Shown one piece after another: positions 40,074 to 50,409 of a DNA stretch of 64,000 nucleotides; the stretch's first letter is position 1, and each line of letters starts with the position of its first letter. Position numbers and translations under genes: made by a program. Origin of the DNA: Flavobacterium sp. IMCC34852 (lineage in GTDB: Bacteria > Bacteroidota > Bacteroidia > Flavobacteriales > Flavobacteriaceae); contig NZ_CP121446.1 of the NCBI RefSeq assembly GCF_030643905.1, forward strand, positions 1,240,001-1,304,000, written 5' to 3'. The notes below the pieces were generated by a model. It was not told the origin of the DNA. It saw nothing but the letters and a program-made list of their open reading frames with translations, and searched no databases.

Positions 40074-41018
40074 ATGAATAAAATCACCCAACTTTTTAAT
40101 ATCAAATACCCAATCATTCAAGGCGGAATGATTTGGAATAGTGGCTATAAATTAGCCAGTGCGGTCAGTAATGCCGGTGGATTAGGTTTAATTGGCGCCG
40201 GTTCTATGTATCCCGATGTGTTGAGAGAACATATTCAAAAATGTAAGGCCGCAACGGATAAGCCTTTTGGGGTAAACGTTCCTATGTTGTATCCGAATAT
40301 TGAGGAAATTATACAAATCATAATAGAGGAAGGCGTAAAGATAGTTTTTACATCAGCAGGGAATCCAAAAACATGGACGAGTTATTTGAAAGAAAAAGGA
40401 ATAACCGTGGTGCATGTGGTTAGTAGTTCCAAATTTGCTTTAAAAGCCCAAGAAGCCGGAGTGGACGCTGTAGTCGCCGAAGGTTTTGAAGCCGGAGGCC
40501 ATAATGGTAGAGAAGAAACTACTACACTGACTTTAATTCCTATGGTAAAAGAACAAATTTCAATTCCCTTAATAGCAGCCGGAGGCATAGCTTCGGGAAG
40601 AGGAATGTTGGCGGCGATGGTTTTAGGTGCTGATGGTGTTCAAATGGGTTCTCGTTTTGCAGCGTCTTTTGAAAGTTCGGCTCATGAAAATTTTAAGCAA
40701 ACCATTGTCAATGTAAAAGAAGGAGATACTCAATTGACCTTAAAAGAATTAGCTCCGGTTCGTTTGATTAAAAATAAATTTTACAATGATCTGCAAGAAC
40801 TGTATGCCAAATGTCCAACTCCTGAGGAATTAAAAACACTTCTCGGACGAGCCAGAGCCAAACGCGGCATGTTTGAAGGAGATTTGATTGAAGGTGAATT
40901 AGAAATAGGTCAAATAGCCGGCATAATCCATGAAATCAAATCAGTTGAAGAAATAATAGCCGCAATCATTTCTGAATTTACTATAGCCAAACAAGAATTA
41001 GACAGGCCGATTTTTTAA
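40074..41018 (+). CDS. nitronate monooxygenase / FabK-like FMN enzyme
   Basis: 314 residues, a TIM-barrel flavoprotein. Motifs: YPIIQGGMIW at 12-21, SNAGGLGLIGAG at 32-43, EGFEAGGHNGREE with His143, and AAGGIASGRGM followed by LGADGVQMGSRF. The same fold serves nitronate monooxygenases and the enoyl-ACP reductase FabK; the sequence by eye does not separate them. 21 bp after the protease gene. Confidence 0.85.
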   Translation: MNKITQLFNIKYPIIQGGMIWNSGYKLASAVSNAGGLGLIGAGSMYPDVLREHIQKCKAATDKPFGVNVPMLYPNIEEIIQIIIEEGVKIVFTSAGNPKTWTSYLKEKGITVVHVVSSSKFALKAQEAGVDAVVAEGFEAGGHNGREETTTLTLIPMVKEQISIPLIAAGGIASGRGMLAAMVLGADGVQMGSRFAASFESSAHENFKQTIVNVKEGDTQLTLKELAPVRLIKNKFYNDLQELYAKCPTPEELKTLLGRARAKRGMFEGDLIEGELEIGQIAGIIHEIKSVEEIIAAIISEFTIAKQELDRPIF

Positions 41019-41400
41019 CCACTATAGTTTTACATTTTATTGTTAATAGGTTTGTGTTTGTGACGTAAACTTGTTAACAATTTTTATTTTTTAATACTTC
41101 TGGTTGAATATTGATAACTCATTATTCTCATCAATTATTTTTTTAAACTACATATTTTCAGCAAGATATAACTAAAAGTATTTGTTGAAAAGTTGTTGAT
41201 AATGTTGATTATTTTGTTTATAACATTTTAATAAGTGAAAATTTGCCGCCAAAATTATAAGTAATATAGTGGTGGTGATTTTGCTTTGACTGATGCTGTG
41301 AATTGTTGACTCATATAGCTGGTTTTTGTTGAAGTTTATCATCTTAAAATGAGAAGGAGTGATGTTGTACGATTTCAAAATGTATTAAATAGAACTGCTT
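41019..41400. other. 382-bp AT-rich gap before the giant adhesin gene
   Basis: Very AT-rich, with no convincing gene. A minus-strand frame at 41172-41378 has no recognisable features. I found no TAnnTTTG promoter and no terminator with a T-run after the gene ending at 41018. It probably holds the promoter of the adhesin module, but of a form I could not recognise. Confidence 0.5.
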
Positions 41401-44400
41401 ATGAGAATAACTACTCTCGCCAAAAATTATTTCTTTTACTGTGTTTTAGTATTAACACTAATTGGGCAGAATGGTTTTGTTTATTCTCAATGTCCAACGG
41501 TCACAGATGCTACTCAATCTTTTTGTGATACACAATCGCCTACAGTAGCCAGTTTGGTTGCTACAGATAATGGTGGTGGTATTAAATGGTATGCGACAGC
41601 TACCTCAAATACACAATTGCCCAATTCTACAGTTTTAGTTAATGGCCAAGATTATTTTGCCGATGACAATACAGGGAACTGTGGTCCAAGACAAAGTGTT
41701 ACGGTTACCATATATTCAGCACCAACCGGTGCTAATTTTCAAGGAGTTTGTGTGACCAGCTTGAGTCAGGCTACACCTTCGAATCCTCAGTTTGTTATTT
41801 TTGGAAATAATTTACAATGGTATACAACACCGTCAGGCGGAACTGCGCTCTCACCAACAGCTATTCTGAATGACAATACTATTTATTATATAAGTCAAAC
41901 TAATCCTGATACTGGTTGTCAAACTTCAAGGCTATCTGTTTTTGTTAATGTTGGTTTGGTGCCGCCTCCAACAGGAGATGCTATTCAAGAATTTTGTAAC
42001 ATTCCGGGAAGCCCTCCAACTATAGGAGATTTAGTGGCATCGGGAAATAATAATTGGTATTTGAATCCAACTTTCGGAATACCTTTAGATCCGTCTACTC
42101 CGCTGATTAATGGACAGTTTTATTATGCTTCAACTGTTGATCCTCCTTGTGAAAGTGTTGATAGGCTTGAGGTTTTGGTAAATCTTTACGAACCAAATGA
42201 TGCCGGAAGCGATGGTAATAGAAGTATTTGCGTTAATGAGATTCCAACAACAGCTCCATTTGATTTGTTTGATTTTTTAGGAGGAACGCCCGATAATAGC
42301 GGTGTCTGGAGTGGGCCAATAGCTACAACAAATGGATTCCAAGGAACTTTAGACGTTTCAGCAATGACACTTGCCGGAAGTCCATATGTGTTTACTTATA
42401 CTGTTTCCTCTGCACTATGTGCTCCAGATATATCGACGGTAACCATTACAATATTAGATTTACCATCAGTTAGTGTTGCAGTTAGCCCGACAACGATCTG
42501 TGCCAATGACAGTGCTGCTTTTACTTTTACCGGTACACCAAATGCTACAGTTACTTATAACATCAACGGTGGTTCGAACCAAACGGTTGTCTTAAACGCA
42601 GGTGGCACAGCTACCATCACCGGAACTTACACTGCTGATACTACGGTAAACATAGTAAGTGTAGCGAGTTCGGGTACACCAAGTTGTGTTAATCCACAAA
42701 CGAGCAGTATTACTTTGACGGTATTACCATTACCAACGGCGAGTGTTGCGGTAAGTCCAACAACCATCTGTGCCAATGACAGTGCCACTTTCACATTTAC
42801 AGGTACACCAAATGCTACAGTTACTTATAACATTAATGGCGGCGCAAATCAAACAGTTGTTTTAGGCGCAGCAGGTACAGCCACATTAACAGGAACTTAC
42901 ATGGCCAACACCACTATTAATATCGTAAGTGTTGCAAGTTCGGGTACACCGAGTTGTGTTAATTTACAACCGAGTAGTGTTGTTTTAACGGTATTACCAT
43001 TACCAACAGCTAGTGTAAGTGTTACACCACCAACAATTTGTTTGGGCGATAGTGCTACTTTTACTTTTACCGGTACACCAAATGCTACGGTAACTTATAA
43101 CATCGACGGGGGTGCAAATCAAACCATAGTATTGAGTGGAGCAGGTACAGCCACATTAACGGGAACTTACTCGGCTAACACTACAGTAAATATTGTAAGT
43201 GTAGCGAGTTCAGGCACGCCAAGTTGTGTTAATCCACAAACGAGCAGTGTTACTTTAACGATACAGCCATTGCCGACAGTTAGTGTTGCAGTTAGTCCGA
43301 CAACGATCTGTGCCAATGACAGTGCTACTTTTACTTTTACCGGTACACCAAATGCTACAGTTACTTATAACATCAACGGTGGTTCGAACCAAACGGTTGT
43401 CTTAAACGCAGGTGGCACAGCTACCATCACCGGAACTTACACTGCTGATACTACGGTAAACATAGTAAGTGTAGCGAGTTCGGGTACACCAAGTTGTGTT
43501 AATCCACAAACGAGCAGTATTACTTTGACGGTATTACCATTACCAACGGCGAGTGTTGCTGTGAGTCCAACAACCATCTGTGCCAATGACAGTGCCACTT
43601 TCACATTTACAGGTACACCAAATGCTACAGTTACTTATAACATTAATGGCGGCGCAAATCAAACAGTTGTTTTAGACGCAGCAGGTACAGCCACATTAAC
43701 AGGAACTTACACGGCCAACACCACTATTAATATCGTAAGTGTTGCAAGTTCGGGTACACCGAGTTGTGTTAATTTACAACCGAGTAGTGTTGTTTTAACG
43801 GTATTACCATTACCAACAGCTAGTGTAAGTGTTACACCACCAATAATTTGTTTGGGCGATAGTGCTACTTTTACTTTTACCGGTACACCAAATGCTACGG
43901 TAACTTATAACATCGACGGCGGCGCAAATCAAACAGTTGTTTTAGACGCAGCAGGTACAGCCACATTAACGGGAACTTACTCGGCTAACACTACAGTAAA
44001 TATTGTAAGTATAGCGAGTTCAGGCACGCCAAGTTGTGTTAATCCACAAACGAGCAGTGTTACTTTAACGATACAGCCATTGCCGATAGTTAGTGTTGCA
44101 GTTAGTCCGACAACGATCTGTGCCAATGACAGTGCTACTTTTACTTTTACCGGTACACCAAATGCTACAGTTACTTATAACATCAACGGTGGTTCGAACC
44201 AAACGGTTGTCTTAAACGCAGGTGGCACAGCTACCATCACCGGAACTTACACTGCTGATACTACGGTAAACATAGTAAGTGTAGCGAGTTCGGGTACACC
44301 AAGTTGTGTTAATCCACAAACGAGCAGTATTACTTTGACGGTATTACCATTACCAACGGCGAGTGTTGCGGTAAGTCCAACAACCATCTGTGCCAATGAC

Positions 44401-47400
44401 AGTGCCACTTTCACATTTACAGGTACACCAAATGCTACAGTTACTTATAACATTAATGGCGGCGCAAATCAAACAGTTGTTTTAGGCGCAGCAGGTACAG
44501 CCACATTAACAGGAACTTACACGGCCAACACCACTATTAATATCGTAAGTGTTGCAAGTTCGGGTATACCGAGTTGTGTTAATTTACAACCGAGTAGTGT
44601 TGTTTTAACGGTATTACCATTGCCAACAGTTAGTGTAAGTGTTACACCACCAACAATTTGTTTGGGCGATAGTGCTACTTTTACTTTTACCGGTACACCA
44701 AATGCTACGGTAACTTATAACATCGACGGGGGTGCAAATCAAACCATAGTATTGAGTGGAGCAGGTACAGCCACATTAACGGGAACTTACTCGGCTAACA
44801 CTACAGTAAATATTGTAAGTGTAGCGAGTTCAGGCACGCCAAGTTGTGTTAATCCACAAACGAGCAGTGTTACTTTAACGATACAGCCATTGCCGACAGT
44901 TAGTGTTGCAGTTAGTCCGACAACGATCTGTGCCAATGACAGTGCTACTTTTACTTTTACCGGTACACCAAATGCTACAGTTACTTATAACATCAACGGT
45001 GGTTCGAACCAAACGGTTGTCTTAAACGCAGGTGGCACAGCTACCATCACCGGAACTTACACTGCTGATACTACGGTAAACATAGTAAGTGTAGCGAGTT
45101 CGGGTACACCAAGTTGTGTTAATCCACAAACGAGCAGTATTACTTTGACGGTATTACCATTACCAACGGCGAGTGTTGCGGTAAGTCCAACAACCATCTG
45201 TGCCAATGACAGTGCCACTTTCACATTTACAGGTACACCAAATGCTACAGTTACTTATAACATTAATGGCGGCGCAAATCAAACAGTTGTTTTAGGCGCA
45301 GCAGGTACAGCCACATTAACAGGAACTTACATGGCCAACACCACTATTAATATCGTAAGTGTTGCAAGTTCGGGTACACCGAGTTGTGTTAATTTACAAC
45401 CGAGTAGTGTTGTTTTAACGGTATTACCATTACCAACAGCTAGTGTAAGTGTTACACCACCAACAATTTGTTTGGGCGATAGTGCTACTTTTACTTTTAC
45501 CGGTACACCAAATGCTACGGTAACTTATAACATCGACGGGGGTGCAAATCAAACCATAGTATTGAGTGGAGCAGGTACAGCCACATTAACGGGAACTTAC
45601 TCGGCTAACACTACAGTAAATATTGTAAGTGTAGCGAGTTCAGGCACGCCAAGTTGTGTTAATCCACAAACGAGCAGTGTTACTTTAACGATACAGCCAT
45701 TGCCGACAGTTAGTGTTGCAGTTAGTCCGACAACGATCTGTGCCAATGACAGTGCTACTTTTACTTTTACCGGTACACCAAATGCTACAGTTACTTATAA
45801 CATCAACGGTGGTTCGAACCAAACGGTTGTCTTAAACGCAGGTGGCACAGCTACCATCACCGGAACTTACACTGCTGATACTACGGTAAACATAGTAAGT
45901 GTAGCGAGTTCGGGTACACCAAGTTGTGTTAATCCACAAACGAGCAGTATTACTTTGACGGTATTACCATTACCAACGGCGAGTGTTGCTGTGAGTCCAA
46001 CAACCATCTGTGCCAATGACAGTGCCACTTTCACATTTACAGGTACACCAAATGCTACAGTTACTTATAACATTAATGGCGGCGCAAATCAAACAGTTGT
46101 TTTAGACGCAGCAGGTACAGCCACATTAACAGGAACTTACACGGCCAACACCACTATTAATATCGTAAGTGTTGCAAGTTCGGGTACACCGAGTTGTGTT
46201 AATTTACAACCGAGTAGTGTTGTTTTAACGGTATTACCATTACCAACAGCTAGTGTAAGTGTTACACCACCAATAATTTGTTTGGGCGATAGTGCTACTT
46301 TTACTTTTACCGGTACACCAAATGCTACGGTAACTTATAACATCGACGGCGGCGCAAATCAAACAGTTGTTTTAGACGCAGCAGGTACAGCCACATTAAC
46401 GGGAACTTACTCGGCTAACACTACAGTAAATATTGTAAGTATAGCGAGTTCAGGCACGCCAAGTTGTGTTAATCCACAAACGAGCAGCAGCGTAGTATTG
46501 ACGGTAGTTAATCCACCAATTGCAGGAACAAGTACAAGTACAATAGTTTGTGTTTTGAGTCCATCATTTGATTTGTTCTCATTATTAGGACCAACTGCTC
46601 AAACTGGAGGAACTTGGACACCGGTTTTAGCTAGTGGTACCGGAGTTTTTGACCCAGCCGTAGATACGGCCGGCACATATACTTATACACTATCCGGAAC
46701 AGCACCATGTCAATCATCATCTGCGACTGTTCAAGTAACGGTTAATCCGGTTCCGGATGCAGGAAATGACGGAACATTAAATATTTGTTCTAATCAAAAT
46801 CCAGTTGATTTATTTGCTTCCTTATCAGGAACACCACAATCAGGAGGAACTTGGACACCGGTATTAGCCAGTGGGACGGGGATATTCAATCCAGCAGTTG
46901 ATATATCAGGAGTTTATACTTATACAGTTACCGGTATTGCACCTTGTGTTGATGATACTTCATCAGTAACGGTAACAGTAACTCCGGGACCTGAAGCAGG
47001 AACCAATAATTCAGTTACACTTTGTGTCAACAGTCCGGCACAAGATTTAGCACTATTGTTAGGCCCTAATTCACAACCGGGCGGAGTTTGGTCTCCGGCA
47101 TTGGCCAGTGGAACAGGAGTTTTTGATCCTACAGTAGATGTTGCTGGTGATTATACTTACACACTTTCAGGAACCCAACCTTGTGATAATGATTTTGCTA
47201 TAATAACAGTAATTGTTAATCCGGTTCCAAATGCAGGAGATGATAGTTCAATCACTTTATGTTCAAATAATCCAGCCCAAGATTTGTTCTTATTATTAGG
47301 TTCAAACGCACAATCGGGTGGAACTTGGTCACCGGCTTTAGCCAGTGGTACAGGATTCATTAATCCGGCTATTGATGTAGCCGGAACTTACACCTACAGC

Positions 47401-49428
47401 GTTGGTGGTGGTTTATGTGCTACTGATACTGCAGAGGTAATTGTCACTCTAATTCAAGCGCCAAATTCAGGAGGAATTGGTCAAACTTTAAATACTTGTA
47501 TCAATGAAACTTCTTTGGACTTGTTCACAGGTTTGGATGGTACACAAAATTCAACCGGAACTTGGAATGACGATGATGCTTCAGGCGCATTAACCGGTAG
47601 CATTTTTAATCCATCTGCAGTTGCTGTTGGAACCTATCATTTTACTTATACAGTTCTTGGAACATCACCTTGTTCTAATTCAAGTTCAACGGTTACAGTT
47701 GTAGTAGATTCGTTGCCAAATGCGGGAACATTTACAGGTGTTATATCATTGTGTCCAAGTGTGGGTGTTTTAGACTTAACTACTTTATTAACCGGACAAG
47801 ATTCGGGAGGAACTTGGACAGATGGTTCAGCCCAAACCGTAACCTCACCTATCACCATTGTTAGTTTGGCTGCCGGTACTTACAGTTATACTTACACCGT
47901 CACCAATTTATGCGGTACGGATACCGAAACAGTTCAGTTTACTATTTTGCCAAATCCACTTTTGACTACTGTTAATGTAACCATTTCACCGGCTTGTCTT
48001 GGAGCCAATGTGGTTGTGAATTTAAACGGAATGACTGATGGCATTTACACACTGAGTTATGATTTAGCAGGTGCCAATACTTTATCGGGTCAAACGACAA
48101 CAGTTACTATAGCTTCCGGTGCCGGAAACTTTAGTATACCAAGTGCTTCTCTTCCAAATATCGGAACAACGGTAATTACTTTTACCAATATTTTAAATAC
48201 TGTTTCTAACTGTTCCAATACGCTAACCGGTGTTGCTGCACAAATCATTGTCAGACCTTTAGCCGATATAGATAGCGCAAGTCTCACTGCCACCAATGTA
48301 TGTTTCGGAACAGCTGTAGTTGTCGATATTGCCAATGCCATCAATTTACCGGATGGTGTTTATCAGTTCAATTATTCTATTCCGGGTGCAACACCAACTT
48401 CAGGAGTTACCGGTAATGTAACCGTTACAGGAGGCATAGGACAGTTTACCATTCCGGCTGCAATATTTACAGCTGCAGGAAATTATACTTTGACTATCAT
48501 CGGAATCATTGCCGCAACCGGTTGTACCAATGCCAATGAAAATGCAACGGTTAGTTTTGTCATCAATCCGATTCCGGATTTGAATACGGCAACTTTGACT
48601 GTTCAGGACACTTGTACTAATTATGCGAGTCAAGCTACCATTTCAGGTACAGTAAATATGCCGGATGGGGATTATATTATCCAATATCTTTTGAGTGGTG
48701 CCAATTCAGCTTCAAATACTGTAACTGTAACTTTTACGGGCGGAATAGGAACTTTTACTATTCCGGCTACCGATTTGGTTAATAATGGAACTACATCATT
48801 GACTATCAGTCAGATAGATTCTGTTGTAACAACCTGTGGCGTAATTGGAAATGTGGTGATGTCAACGGATTTCAATGTTAGCCAATTAGGAACACCGCAA
48901 ATTATTCAAGACGGCAATCTTTTCTGTGAAGATGACAATCCAACAATAGAAAATTTATCCGGAAATCTTGTCGGATTCCCAACGGTAATTTGGTACAATG
49001 CGCCAACCGGCGGAACAGCATATTCTACTACGGATTTATTGGTGCACGGTACAACTTATTATGCGGCTTTAACTGCGGCGAGTGGTTGTGAAGGTTCTGT
49101 CAGATTGGAAGTTATTGTGGATTTAACAGTTTGTGATGATATTTTAATTCCGGATGGTTATTCGCCAAACAATGACGGCATCAACGATACTTTTGAAATT
49201 GAAAACCTTGCGACTTTATATCCGAACTTCAAATTAGAAATCTACAACCGTTACGGGAATTTGATTTATACCGGAAACAGAAATGTACCTAATTGGGATG
49301 GAACCACTAGCGTAGGCGGATTGAATTTGGGTGACAATTTATTGCCAACCGGCGTTTATTTCTACATATTGAATTTCAATGACGGTGTCAGAAAAGCAGT
49401 CCAAGGAAGAGTATATCTAAACAGATAA
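41401..49428 (+). CDS. giant repeat-containing surface protein with T9SS type B sorting domain
   Basis: 2675 residues. A signal peptide (about 1-30, ending VYSQ) precedes three Ig-like repeats (about 31-265, with WYATATSN, WYTTPSGG and WYLNPTFG). After a linker come fifteen 90-residue repeats (355-1704), each with two cysteines (TICANDS, GTPSCVN) and the core TFTFTGTPNATVTYNI. Six 80-residue repeats with GGTWTPVLASGTG follow (about 1707-2186), then three 100-residue repeats (about 2187-2498), one Ig-like domain (WYNAPTGG), and the type B sorting domain (PDGYSPNNDGINDTFEI ... PTGVYFYILNFNDG). Such proteins are exported by T9SS and act as adhesins, SprB-like in architecture. It heads an operon with a PorP/SprF gene. 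Confidence 0.92.
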   Translation: MRITTLAKNYFFYCVLVLTLIGQNGFVYSQCPTVTDATQSFCDTQSPTVASLVATDNGGGIKWYATATSNTQLPNSTVLVNGQDYFADDNTGNCGPRQSVTVTIYSAPTGANFQGVCVTSLSQATPSNPQFVIFGNNLQWYTTPSGGTALSPTAILNDNTIYYISQTNPDTGCQTSRLSVFVNVGLVPPPTGDAIQEFCNIPGSPPTIGDLVASGNNNWYLNPTFGIPLDPSTPLINGQFYYASTVDPPCESVDRLEVLVNLYEPNDAGSDGNRSICVNEIPTTAPFDLFDFLGGTPDNSGVWSGPIATTNGFQGTLDVSAMTLAGSPYVFTYTVSSALCAPDISTVTITILDLPSVSVAVSPTTICANDSAAFTFTGTPNATVTYNINGGSNQTVVLNAGGTATITGTYTADTTVNIVSVASSGTPSCVNPQTSSITLTVLPLPTASVAVSPTTICANDSATFTFTGTPNATVTYNINGGANQTVVLGAAGTATLTGTYMANTTINIVSVASSGTPSCVNLQPSSVVLTVLPLPTASVSVTPPTICLGDSATFTFTGTPNATVTYNIDGGANQTIVLSGAGTATLTGTYSANTTVNIVSVASSGTPSCVNPQTSSVTLTIQPLPTVSVAVSPTTICANDSATFTFTGTPNATVTYNINGGSNQTVVLNAGGTATITGTYTADTTVNIVSVASSGTPSCVNPQTSSITLTVLPLPTASVAVSPTTICANDSATFTFTGTPNATVTYNINGGANQTVVLDAAGTATLTGTYTANTTINIVSVASSGTPSCVNLQPSSVVLTVLPLPTASVSVTPPIICLGDSATFTFTGTPNATVTYNIDGGANQTVVLDAAGTATLTGTYSANTTVNIVSIASSGTPSCVNPQTSSVTLTIQPLPIVSVAVSPTTICANDSATFTFTGTPNATVTYNINGGSNQTVVLNAGGTATITGTYTADTTVNIVSVASSGTPSCVNPQTSSITLTVLPLPTASVAVSPTTICANDSATFTFTGTPNATVTYNINGGANQTVVLGAAGTATLTGTYTANTTINIVSVASSGIPSCVNLQPSSVVLTVLPLPTVSVSVTPPTICLGDSATFTFTGTPNATVTYNIDGGANQTIVLSGAGTATLTGTYSANTTVNIVSVASSGTPSCVNPQTSSVTLTIQPLPTVSVAVSPTTICANDSATFTFTGTPNATVTYNINGGSNQTVVLNAGGTATITGTYTADTTVNIVSVASSGTPSCVNPQTSSITLTVLPLPTASVAVSPTTICANDSATFTFTGTPNATVTYNINGGANQTVVLGAAGTATLTGTYMANTTINIVSVASSGTPSCVNLQPSSVVLTVLPLPTASVSVTPPTICLGDSATFTFTGTPNATVTYNIDGGANQTIVLSGAGTATLTGTYSANTTVNIVSVASSGTPSCVNPQTSSVTLTIQPLPTVSVAVSPTTICANDSATFTFTGTPNATVTYNINGGSNQTVVLNAGGTATITGTYTADTTVNIVSVASSGTPSCVNPQTSSITLTVLPLPTASVAVSPTTICANDSATFTFTGTPNATVTYNINGGANQTVVLDAAGTATLTGTYTANTTINIVSVASSGTPSCVNLQPSSVVLTVLPLPTASVSVTPPIICLGDSATFTFTGTPNATVTYNIDGGANQTVVLDAAGTATLTGTYSANTTVNIVSIASSGTPSCVNPQTSSSVVLTVVNPPIAGTSTSTIVCVLSPSFDLFSLLGPTAQTGGTWTPVLASGTGVFDPAVDTAGTYTYTLSGTAPCQSSSATVQVTVNPVPDAGNDGTLNICSNQNPVDLFASLSGTPQSGGTWTPVLASGTGIFNPAVDISGVYTYTVTGIAPCVDDTSSVTVTVTPGPEAGTNNSVTLCVNSPAQDLALLLGPNSQPGGVWSPALASGTGVFDPTVDVAGDYTYTLSGTQPCDNDFAIITVIVNPVPNAGDDSSITLCSNNPAQDLFLLLGSNAQSGGTWSPALASGTGFINPAIDVAGTYTYSVGGGLCATDTAEVIVTLIQAPNSGGIGQTLNTCINETSLDLFTGLDGTQNSTGTWNDDDASGALTGSIFNPSAVAVGTYHFTYTVLGTSPCSNSSSTVTVVVDSLPNAGTFTGVISLCPSVGVLDLTTLLTGQDSGGTWTDGSAQTVTSPITIVSLAAGTYSYTYTVTNLCGTDTETVQFTILPNPLLTTVNVTISPACLGANVVVNLNGMTDGIYTLSYDLAGANTLSGQTTTVTIASGAGNFSIPSASLPNIGTTVITFTNILNTVSNCSNTLTGVAAQIIVRPLADIDSASLTATNVCFGTAVVVDIANAINLPDGVYQFNYSIPGATPTSGVTGNVTVTGGIGQFTIPAAIFTAAGNYTLTIIGIIAATGCTNANENATVSFVINPIPDLNTATLTVQDTCTNYASQATISGTVNMPDGDYIIQYLLSGANSASNTVTVTFTGGIGTFTIPATDLVNNGTTSLTISQIDSVVTTCGVIGNVVMSTDFNVSQLGTPQIIQDGNLFCEDDNPTIENLSGNLVGFPTVIWYNAPTGGTAYSTTDLLVHGTTYYAALTAASGCEGSVRLEVIVDLTVCDDILIPDGYSPNNDGINDTFEIENLATLYPNFKLEIYNRYGNLIYTGNRNVPNWDGTTSVGGLNLGDNLLPTGVYFYILNFNDGVRKAVQGRVYLNR
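42463..46512 (+). repeat. fifteen tandem 270-bp coding repeats in five 810-bp triplets
   Basis: Units begin at 42463 and every 270 bp after it. Three unit types alternate: A (TTICANDSATF, ITLTVLP), B (GGANQTVVL, NLQPSSVVL) and C (ICLGDSATF, VTLTIQP). A-B-C repeats five times with no break. Units of the same type are almost identical in DNA while A, B and C differ clearly. Triplets 1-2 and 4-5 are nearly identical copies 2430 bp apart. Confidence 0.95.
46519..47959 (+). repeat. six divergent repeats of about 240 bp
   Basis: Encoded units share AG(T/N)...C...DL...LLG...GG-W-P-LASGTG-F-P-D-AG-YTYT-SG...C. Copies 1-4 are closer to each other than to 5 and 6. Unlike the 270-bp array they have diverged in DNA, so they are older. 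Confidence 0.8.
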
Positions 49429-49433
49429 GTAAG

Positions 49434-50399
49434 ATGAGTACAATTATGAAACATAAAATCATTCACTATTTTTCTGCGATACTTATCGTATTGAGCTCTT
49501 CTTCGATGTTGGCCCAACAAGATCCTCAGTTTACCCATTACATGTACAACATGAGTGTAATCAATCCAGCTTATGCGACCGAGAATAAAGACGTGATTAA
49601 CATGGGTGGCATTTACCGTGCCCAATGGGTTGGTATTGAAGGCGCACCAACAACACAATCCTTTTTTGCCCACAAACCATTATCCAGAAAAGTGGAAATG
49701 GGTATCTCGATTATTCATGATGAAATAGGCGATGTAGTAGAAGAAAGTAATATTTATGCCGACTTTGCCTATGTGTTATCACTGTCTGAAAAAACGAGAT
49801 TGTCCTTTGGTGTCAAAGCCGGTGTGACTCTTTTCAGTACCAATTTTAACGGATTTCAATACACCAGTCCGTTGCTCGATCCGGCATTTGAAAATAATAT
49901 CAGCCAAACCTTTCCCAATGTAGGCGCCGGAACTTATTTGTTTGGCGATAATTATTATTTAGGGTTTTCAACGCCAAATTTACTCACCACCAAACATCTC
50001 GAAAACACTAACGGCATCGTTACTACCGGAGTGGAAGCCATTCACTATTTCTTAACCGGTGGTTATGTCTTTACTTTGAATGGCAACGACAATTTGAAAA
50101 TAAAACCGGCGTTCATGGCCAAAGGCGTTCAAGGCGCACCGGTGGCACTCGACTTAACGACCAATGTTTTAATCAATAATAAATTCGAAGCCGGTATAGG
50201 CTACCGATTGGACGATTCTGTCAGCGGTTTGGCCAGTTTTTATGTAACACCAAGATTAAGAATAGGCTATTCTTATGACTATACGCTAACAAACCTTAGA
50301 AAGTTCAATACCGGTTCTCATGAGGTTTTTGTTTTATTCGACCTTGATTTAGGCCGACTTTCAGGAAAAGGGTATGATAAATCACCAAGATTCTTTTAA
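49434..50399 (+). CDS. PorP/SprF-family outer-membrane protein
   Basis: 321 residues. The ATG at 49446 (MKHKIIHYFSAILIVLSSSS) is also possible. A signal peptide leads into the family start QQDPQFTHYMYNMSVINPAY (about 27-46), followed by a beta-rich body with IYRAQWVGIEGAP. Proteins of this family sit in the outer membrane and assist secretion or anchoring of type B T9SS cargo, as SprF does for SprB. 5 bp after the giant adhesin gene, whose cargo type fits. Confidence 0.93.
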   Translation: MSTIMKHKIIHYFSAILIVLSSSSMLAQQDPQFTHYMYNMSVINPAYATENKDVINMGGIYRAQWVGIEGAPTTQSFFAHKPLSRKVEMGISIIHDEIGDVVEESNIYADFAYVLSLSEKTRLSFGVKAGVTLFSTNFNGFQYTSPLLDPAFENNISQTFPNVGAGTYLFGDNYYLGFSTPNLLTTKHLENTNGIVTTGVEAIHYFLTGGYVFTLNGNDNLKIKPAFMAKGVQGAPVALDLTTNVLINNKFEAGIGYRLDDSVSGLASFYVTPRLRIGYSYDYTLTNLRKFNTGSHEVFVLFDLDLGRLSGKGYDKSPRFF

Positions 50400-50409
50400 A
50401 ATGGATACG

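Noticed and set aside
41172..41378. Minus-strand frame of 68 codons in the gap before the giant adhesin
   Set aside because: No signal, motif or promoter, and the region is so AT-rich that such frames are expected.
42463..46512. 270-bp tandem repeats as a CRISPR array
   Set aside because: Units are coding, in frame, without short repeat-spacer alternation; they encode protein domains.
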